Shown here in pieces: positions 58,501-64,000 of a stretch of 64,000 bases of DNA. Made by a program: the position numbers and the translations under genes. The notes beneath the pieces are model-generated. The model saw nothing but the letters and a program-made list of their open reading frames with translations. It searched no databases and was not told the origin of the DNA. Each line of letters begins with the position of its first letter. The stretch's first letter is position 1. Location: NCBI GenBank assembly GCA_949752795.1, contig OX457058.1:163807353-163871352 (forward strand). Reading direction: 5' to 3'. This DNA is from Hyperoodon ampullatus (lineage: Eukaryota; Chordata; Mammalia; Artiodactyla; Ziphiidae).

Positions 58501-60429
58501 ATGCTGTTTCATGTTAATTCTTATGCTACAGTACAATGGCAATAAATAAGCAATTTATACTTTGCAGTCTTTTGTCATTCTGAAGATAATATTTTAATGT
58601 TTTAAGATGTAAGCAATTTGGTGATACAGCGTTCCTTCGTCTAAAGCAAATGTTACAAGACTAAGGCATATGGAGAAAAGATAAAGTAAGTTTGCTTATT
58701 TTAGAATAAATTTATTTTCTTGTCTCCCTGGACACACAAATAGAGAACTGGGAGTAATATTTTTTCTAACCATTCTTAATCTCTGAAGCTATAAGCCATT
58801 AGCATTGTACTTGAATATAAAGTGAATGCTTTCTGAGTTATAGTGGTCTTTTAAGAACTAAGGAGAAAATCATGGCAGTTTTCCATGTATCTTTAATCTT
58901 CCTGTCACAAAAGTATGTTAGACCTGGATCTTGAATATGATAACTCTCACACAGAAAAATTAAATCTCACTACCAATAAGTTAAAAGCTAGGTCCCTGTT
59001 TTGTGTTAATTTTAATCAAATTATTAGCACAATAGCAACGTTGCCTGAATGAACTTTATTCCATCTAGTTTCATCTCTCTGGATGACTATAGAAAAAATA
59101 ATTAAATTTCTTATGGAAATTAGCGATTTTCCATAGCATACAAAGGGATGGAGTATTGCCTTCTAGTCCTTAAGTCAGCACATTTGACATTCTGTTTGGT
59201 CTTTTTCTAATTTTTATTTGTAATGAGAATGAACGATTTTAATGAATACTCACAAAGCAGTAAAAATACGAAATGTGAAATCAAAGATACAAAGCTAACC
59301 AAACTACAAAAACCGTGCTTAGCATGTTAAAAATGAAAGGCATTCCTTAATTCAAAACTTTAACATGGAAGATTTTATGTGATTTGATCAAAACTAACTG
59401 AGCAGTATCTCATTACTATATAATACCCAGAACATCGAGTAAGGAGGAGAAAAATCTATGGCTCTATCCACTCCCCTTCAATTACTTTCGTGGAATAAAT
59501 GTGATTCTCAATCCACTTGACAAAACCACCTAGACGGAAAATGGTGTTGATCAGAAATGTTCCCTAAATCATGGACGGAGTTAAAATATCCTACAGGAAG
59601 GTAATGAGAGAGAGGTGGAGAGCTAACAAGGTGAGGTCTTTATAGGTACTGCAATGGGGATCGTTTGAAATATGGTGACTAAGTCTCTTTTAAAGTTAGA
59701 AATACTTTAACTTCTAGCCCTAGAAACTCACGGGAACCAGAGTGTTTACACTGGGTGTACACACCATCCCTCATTTCCTTCTCAAACCCACCACTGCCAC
59801 GGTGTGGGGGGGAGGTGCTTCTGTCAACAAAGCCATCTTTTCATTTCTTGAGCTTTCAGTAGGGAGAGAGCAGGGTTGGGTGTAAGATGTGGCTTGTCAG
59901 TCCCACTTCACCTCCCCCAAAACAGAATAAAAATAGTTACTTTGCTTATATTTCATTAGCGTCATACTCCCTTTTACTCACACTTAATCAAGGTCCTTTT
60001 TGGACTCAGGAGCGAAGAAGAGTTTAAAAGTTGCCCTTCTCCTGTGTGTGATGTGCTCTGAACCCTGAGTTAACAGGGCCTGTTGATTTATGTGAACTGT
60101 ATTAAGTCAACACTGGTGTGTTGGGGGCCTCCTGGCTCTCCTACTGACCAATACTGTGATTTGCAGGTTTATTACCATTTCTGTGTACATCAGGAGCTTA
60201 TTTCTTTTAGCACTTTAATTTCAAAGACAGGCATTTTTTAAATCCATTTTTCACTGTGAATGTGATTCAGATCCTCTTCTGTGACTTTTCTCATAAGAGA
60301 ATGTTTAGTTATTTTTCAACAATGTGGTTCCAGAGTAAAACACAATAATAATCCTTTTCCTAGGGAAGCTCATCTGTGTATTGCCAGAAGGTCCCTTGAG
60401 GTGGTCAGGCTGATTGCTTCATTTTCTTA
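58501..60429. other. Unique sequence, no gene seen
   Basis: Nearly 2 kb without clear interspersed repeats. The 59640-60140 part is less AT-rich, but it has no CpG clustering and no promoter-like features I could defend. Confidence 0.5.
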
Positions 60430-60650
60430 CCATAGTAATAAGAGCATATGTTTTGAGCTTGTACAAATCTGTATTCAAATCCCACCTATGTCACCTTCTT
60501 ACATTGTCTGTTATTTCAATTCCTGAAGCCTCAGTGTCTTCATCGTAAAAAAGGAAAAAGTAAATCTATTGGGGAGAGTTGGGATGAGGGTTAGATTTGA
60601 TGATGTGTAAAGCAAGCTTGTACAAGTGTTGGCACATAAGTGCTCTCTTC
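60430..60650 (+). mobile_element. MIR SINE, nearly complete
   Basis: Plus-strand order: agcatatgttttgagcttgt, ctgtattcaaatcccaccta, gaagcctcagtgtcttcatc, gatgagggttagatttgatg, then gtgttggcacataagtgctc. Confidence 0.87.
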
Positions 60651-60779
60651 CAGAATCCTGGTTTCATTCCTTCCAAAGGTGTTTCATTGATCATACCATA
60701 CACATCATGCCTATGAACAAATCCTTAATGGAAAATGAGCTAGGCCAATAATAGAGCTAGTTATGCTAGGGTCTATACT

Positions 60780-60935
60780 AAAGATTTTATATAGCTCCTC
60801 TCTTTTATTACTAGAAAATCCCACCATAAAAATATGAGCAGCCTCACTTTCAGAACAGAAAATGGAGGCAGAGAATGTTTAAATAACTTGCCAAATTCAT
60901 AAAGCTGACCAGTAGGTATGTCTTTGAAGATCTTA
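60780..60935 (-). mobile_element. MIR SINE fragment
   Basis: Agaacagaaaatggaggcag, agaatgtttaaataacttgc, then caaattcataaagctgacca, fit the reversed MIR core. Confidence 0.65.
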
Positions 60936-61607
60936 TAGTCAAACACAGAGCAACTCTGCTCACTTGTCAGCTACACCCATGTGTAGCCCTAGGGGCCGTG
61001 CATTTGTGAAGGGTTTAATTCTAGTCTTCACTGTCCTGAAACATGACCCCAACTGCATTGTGCTTAACTTCTATTCACTTTGGCAGTATCTATAATGAAG
61101 GTGCAATTAGATCATGAATTTATAAAAATTGAGACTATCCAGTGATTCCCAACTCCAGTTTCAAGACAGACTTGTGTTAGGTTAAGTCGTGAGGTATGGC
61201 TAAATTGATAATTCCCAGCAATACTAAGAATTCTATTTGTTGACATTCATTTTCTCTAAAATCATAATAATGAATTTTAGCAGAATCTCATTCAGTGTGT
61301 TCCCATATGCATTCTTGGGTGGGTTAAGGAGGCGGGGAGATGACAGCCTGTGTCCTTCTTCTGGACCCTCAGTCCTCAAAGGCAAAGTTGATAACCCTGG
61401 CCCCCCATGGAAAACATCAGCCCTCTTCTTGTTACTGAAGAAAATAAGTTTGAAAACTACAGTCTGTGGTATAAACTGAAGGGAAGGGTTTTCTCTGTTC
61501 TCCTGTTGATCCCCTGCCTTGGATGTCTATTGAGTCACAAATGCTTCTTGGAAGAAACCTAAGATTACCTTGAAAATAAGGTGTGATAGAATTCCCCCTA
61601 AGCCTCT
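60936..61607. other. Unique sequence, no gene seen
   Basis: No recognised gene or clear repeat. The frame at 61237-61479 has no domain. Confidence 0.5.
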
Positions 61608-61742
61608 ATGATAGTTAATTTTATGTGTCAACTTGACTAGAATTTATACCACTGGCTTTCCTGGGTCTCCAGCTTACAGATTGCATGTCATGGGACTTCT
61701 CCACCTCCATAATTGCATGAGACAATTTCTTATAATAAATCT

Positions 61743-61808
<66 letters not shown>

Positions 61809-61850
61809 CTTATTAGTTCTTTTTCTCTGGGGAACTGTGACTAATACACC
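61608..61850 (+). mobile_element. LTR-like repeat, copy 3 (internal deletion, TA expansion)
   Basis: It begins tatgatagttaattttatgt and jumps from cttgactaga straight to the 3' part (accactggctttcctgggtc, cctccataattgcatgagac), so most of the middle seen in copies 1 and 2 is gone. The end, tttttctctggggaactgtg then actaataca, is intact. The (TA)n tract sits where copy 2 has its ctatat repeat. Confidence 0.75.
61748..61807. repeat. (TA)30 microsatellite
   Basis: About 60 bp of uninterrupted TA inside an LTR-like repeat. It gives the isoleucine-tyrosine run in the frame at 61633-61878. Confidence 0.98.
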
Positions 61851-63539
61851 CTCAATACATTATAATAAGACTGAGTGAGAAGGGAACTGAAAGAAAAAGA
61901 AAGAAAAAATATATATACTGATACTCTTCTATTTCAATTATTTTATCAATTTCCACCCCACCTCCACCTCAAACAGATCTCTGGTTTTCTGTATAAGAAT
62001 AAATGGAACATCTATCCAATGATGACCAACTGGGGTGAAATTCCCACTCTGAATGTCCCTGGAAGGCTTTAAGGAGTGGGTAGTATGCTCTAAACTGTGT
62101 TTCTTTTCTTCTCCAAACACATACTCTGAGCTGTTCCTAGGGAAAAACCTTCTGGTATATCACCAAATAAATTGCTTTCCCTTTGCAAGGCACTGGCTAG
62201 TTTGCTGCCTACCCCTGGTAATGAGTGTTTGTCAGGCTTGCCACAAGGAGGCAAACACAGAGTGACAGGGCAAGCAGAACTGGCACGGGGCAGATTCCAT
62301 AAATTTCTGGTTGGCTTTATGTTTTTTAAAAAAATCATCACCTAACTTTCAATAATATTTTTAAAATGAGTTTTAATGATGTTAGTAAATATATTTATAT
62401 TCATTCAGAACTAAAATAAGGTGAAACTTGCAAGACACAAAATGAATAAAAATCATGTTTGCTTTTTTATTTTTTTTAGCAGCTGAAGTTTCTAAACATC
62501 CTCTTCTACAGAGGTCAAGTGACCAAAATTTAGAATCTCGGAGAGGAAGAGACACATAATCACACTGATGACTTTAATGAGGAAAATCATCAGCTAGGCA
62601 ATGACATAGGGAACACTTAACAAGATCAGACTTTCCTTGACATTCTGCAACCTTCTCTAAATAAAATTATTATGTCATGTTCAATTCATCTCTCATTCCT
62701 CACACTTTTAAGTACTTGAGACAGGATCACATTGTTTTCCTCCTGCCAAATCAGCTTTTGGATTGACCTGTTCCAGTTTGCATGCAGATTCATCTGATTG
62801 TAAGTGAAATGGTGGCCTCAGATCCCTGGTGCTACCCTGATACTTAATCCACCCCTACATTTTACTCATGCTTTTTGATCTTTCTAGACATCTTGTTCTT
62901 CAGATGTGAAGGCACCAGCATCTTGAAATTCTTCCAGATAATATCATGTGAGCTGATCAGTGGTTTTGTCTCAGTAGGTTCAGAGAAAAATTATTTTAAA
63001 ATGTACTGAGGGTAGACCCCAGTTCTGGCCACAGACTAGAGTGGGAATTAAAACTTGAGTCTTGTGGTTGGAAAGGTGTATCTCTAAAGCAGCTTGCCTC
63101 TGGATTTCCTAGATGGCCTATTTGCAAAGAGGATACCAGACTCACTGTGTACCACTGCTTGGTCCAGTTGGCATACTAAGTGCCCCTTGAGTCTGCTGGG
63201 TAATATTTTCTGTAGTTAAAAAGCTTATCATATACACATATTGAAACAAAACAGCTAGGCACAGTGTATCATTGGAAGCAACTACTATCTTCAGGTCAAC
63301 TAAACACCCTATTTTTGTGTGTGTGTCAGAAATTCCAACTTTACATGAGCCAAAATTTTTTTTCTTTTTTTCTTTTTTTTTTCTGTGAAGGGGGTGTCCA
63401 TAGGAAATCTTCACTTTGTGTGCATAAAGTAGCATCTGTTAGAGTCCTAAGAGACACCTCAAAAGATTAATCAGGAAGAAAATAGACTGTAATTTTGAGT
63501 TATTAATTACTCCATATTATATTTAATTTTTAATTCTAT

Positions 63540-63596
63540 CTTCATTCTTCTCCTTCTCCCCCCTCCCCCACTTTTCTCACCTTTCTCCTCCTCTTA
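63540..63596. repeat. Polypyrimidine tract
   Basis: A nearly pure C/T run including ctccttctcccccctccccc, followed by further tctcctcctc. Similar sequence recurs at 63696-63752. Confidence 0.85.
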
Positions 63597-63865
63597 TTAC
63601 ATTCAATTTTAATATTTCCTGTGTGGGAACACCACTGAGAGACGGCCATCAGGGAAAAGAGGAATAGATTATACTTCAATCACATCTGAAAATATGGGGT
63701 CTTTCTTCTTCCTTTCCTCCACGTCTTCCTATTCCTCCTCTTCCTTTGTTTTGTTTAAGAGTCAGGAGAGGTGAAGCTCAGGAGTGGGGGAGGTGACATG
63801 TAAAGTGGTATCTATGGATTTCAATGTTTTTATTATCCACCAACTCTACAGTACAAAAGAGGAGC

Positions 63866-63906
63866 AAAGAAAGAAGGAAAGAAAGAAAGAAACAAACAAA
63901 AAAAGA
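63866..63906. repeat. (GAAA)n simple repeat
   Basis: Imperfect gaaa/gaag units followed by caaacaaa. Purine-rich on the plus strand. Confidence 0.85.
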
Positions 63907-63929
63907 GCTTAAGAATCAGACTAGATTAA

Positions 63930-64000
63930 GAATGCAAATCAACTGGTTTAAGAACTCAAATTGGTATTTGAATCTCAACTCTTGCTGGCTGAGTTAAATC
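63930..64000 (+). mobile_element. MIR SINE 5' part, cut by window end
   Basis: Aactggtttaagaactcaaa, then tggtatttgaatctcaactc and ttgctggctgagttaa, match the plus-strand MIR head and core. The rest lies outside the window. Confidence 0.6.

Larger units (their letters stand above)
61851..63929. other. Unique sequence with pyrimidine- and purine-rich tracts, no gene seen
   Basis: Holds T-rich 63357-63381, pyrimidine-rich 63540-63596 and 63696-63752, and (GAAA)n 63866-63906. Frames at 61875-62341 on both strands overlap in different phases and have no domain. Confidence 0.5.

Noticed and set aside
1..64000. CRISPR arrays, operons, prophage, bacterial promoters or other prokaryotic systems
   Set aside because: Repeat content and composition are mammalian. 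No regularly spaced repeats with unique spacers exist; tandem repeats here are microsatellites or one minisatellite.

Overview
The window looks like about 64 kb of non-coding nuclear DNA from a mammal, most likely a cetacean. The main evidence is six well-preserved copies of a tRNA-derived SINE of the CHR family (Cetacea/Hippopotamus/Ruminantia). They share a head beginning gcttccctggtggcgcagt, a body of roughly 190 bp and an A-rich tail; one is a longer subtype, and a seventh, shorter relative is also present. I see no ruminant-type BovB, Bov-A or ART2A elements, so a whale or dolphin is more likely than cattle or sheep. The rest is AT-rich and carries mammal-wide relics (MIR, L2, L1M, MLT1, ERVL, hAT).

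I find no supportable host protein-coding gene, no rRNA or snRNA gene, no CpG island and no recognisable processed gene copy. Nearly all open frames come from SINE heads read in antisense, dinucleotide repeats, the L1 ORF2 tail or chance. The window therefore reads as a gene desert or the inside of a very large intron. One 88-bp segment (11900-11987) has good splice-site flanks and is kept as a weak exon candidate.

Layout. 0-10 kb: a CHR SINE with a clean target-site duplication (188), an L2 end (1.74 kb), a 5'-truncated L1 with target-site duplication (2.7-3.35 kb), a reverse CHR SINE (7.36 kb) and L2 relics (8.6-9.25 kb). 10-20 kb: mostly unique sequence with the exon candidate, a possible conserved non-coding block (15.06-15.6 kb), a strong perfect palindrome (16.19 kb), a short CHR-related SINE, a hAT relic, an LTR-like repeat and the start of an ERVL internal relic. 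20-30 kb: a (CA)n tract, a cluster of MIRs (22-24 kb), unique DNA and a long-type CHR SINE with two A-rich tails (29.7 kb). 30-40 kb: a 20-bp tandem duplication, two adjacent minus-strand L1 segments with a CHR SINE nested in the younger one, an L1M 3' end, another CHR SINE, a probable L1M-type relic and MIR/L2. 40-50 kb: (CA)n, a degraded L2 reverse-transcriptase region broken by an LTR, a CHR SINE, a second LTR-like repeat, an L2 3' end, a hAT relic and a probable solo LTR. 50-64 kb: (CA)n, MIRs, an MLT1 LTR, a 39-bp minisatellite, an L2 ORF2/3' relic, and a third LTR-like repeat expanded by about 30 TA units.

There is no operon-like or pathway organisation. The sequence records successive retrotransposition. 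Boundaries of the old repeats (MIR, L2, L1M, LTR, hAT) were judged by eye against remembered consensus sequences and may be off by tens of bases. I found no convincing new biological system. The most notable unexplained items are the perfect 15-bp inverted repeat, the SINE with a 3'-transduction-like tail, the in-frame 39-bp minisatellite and the exon candidate.
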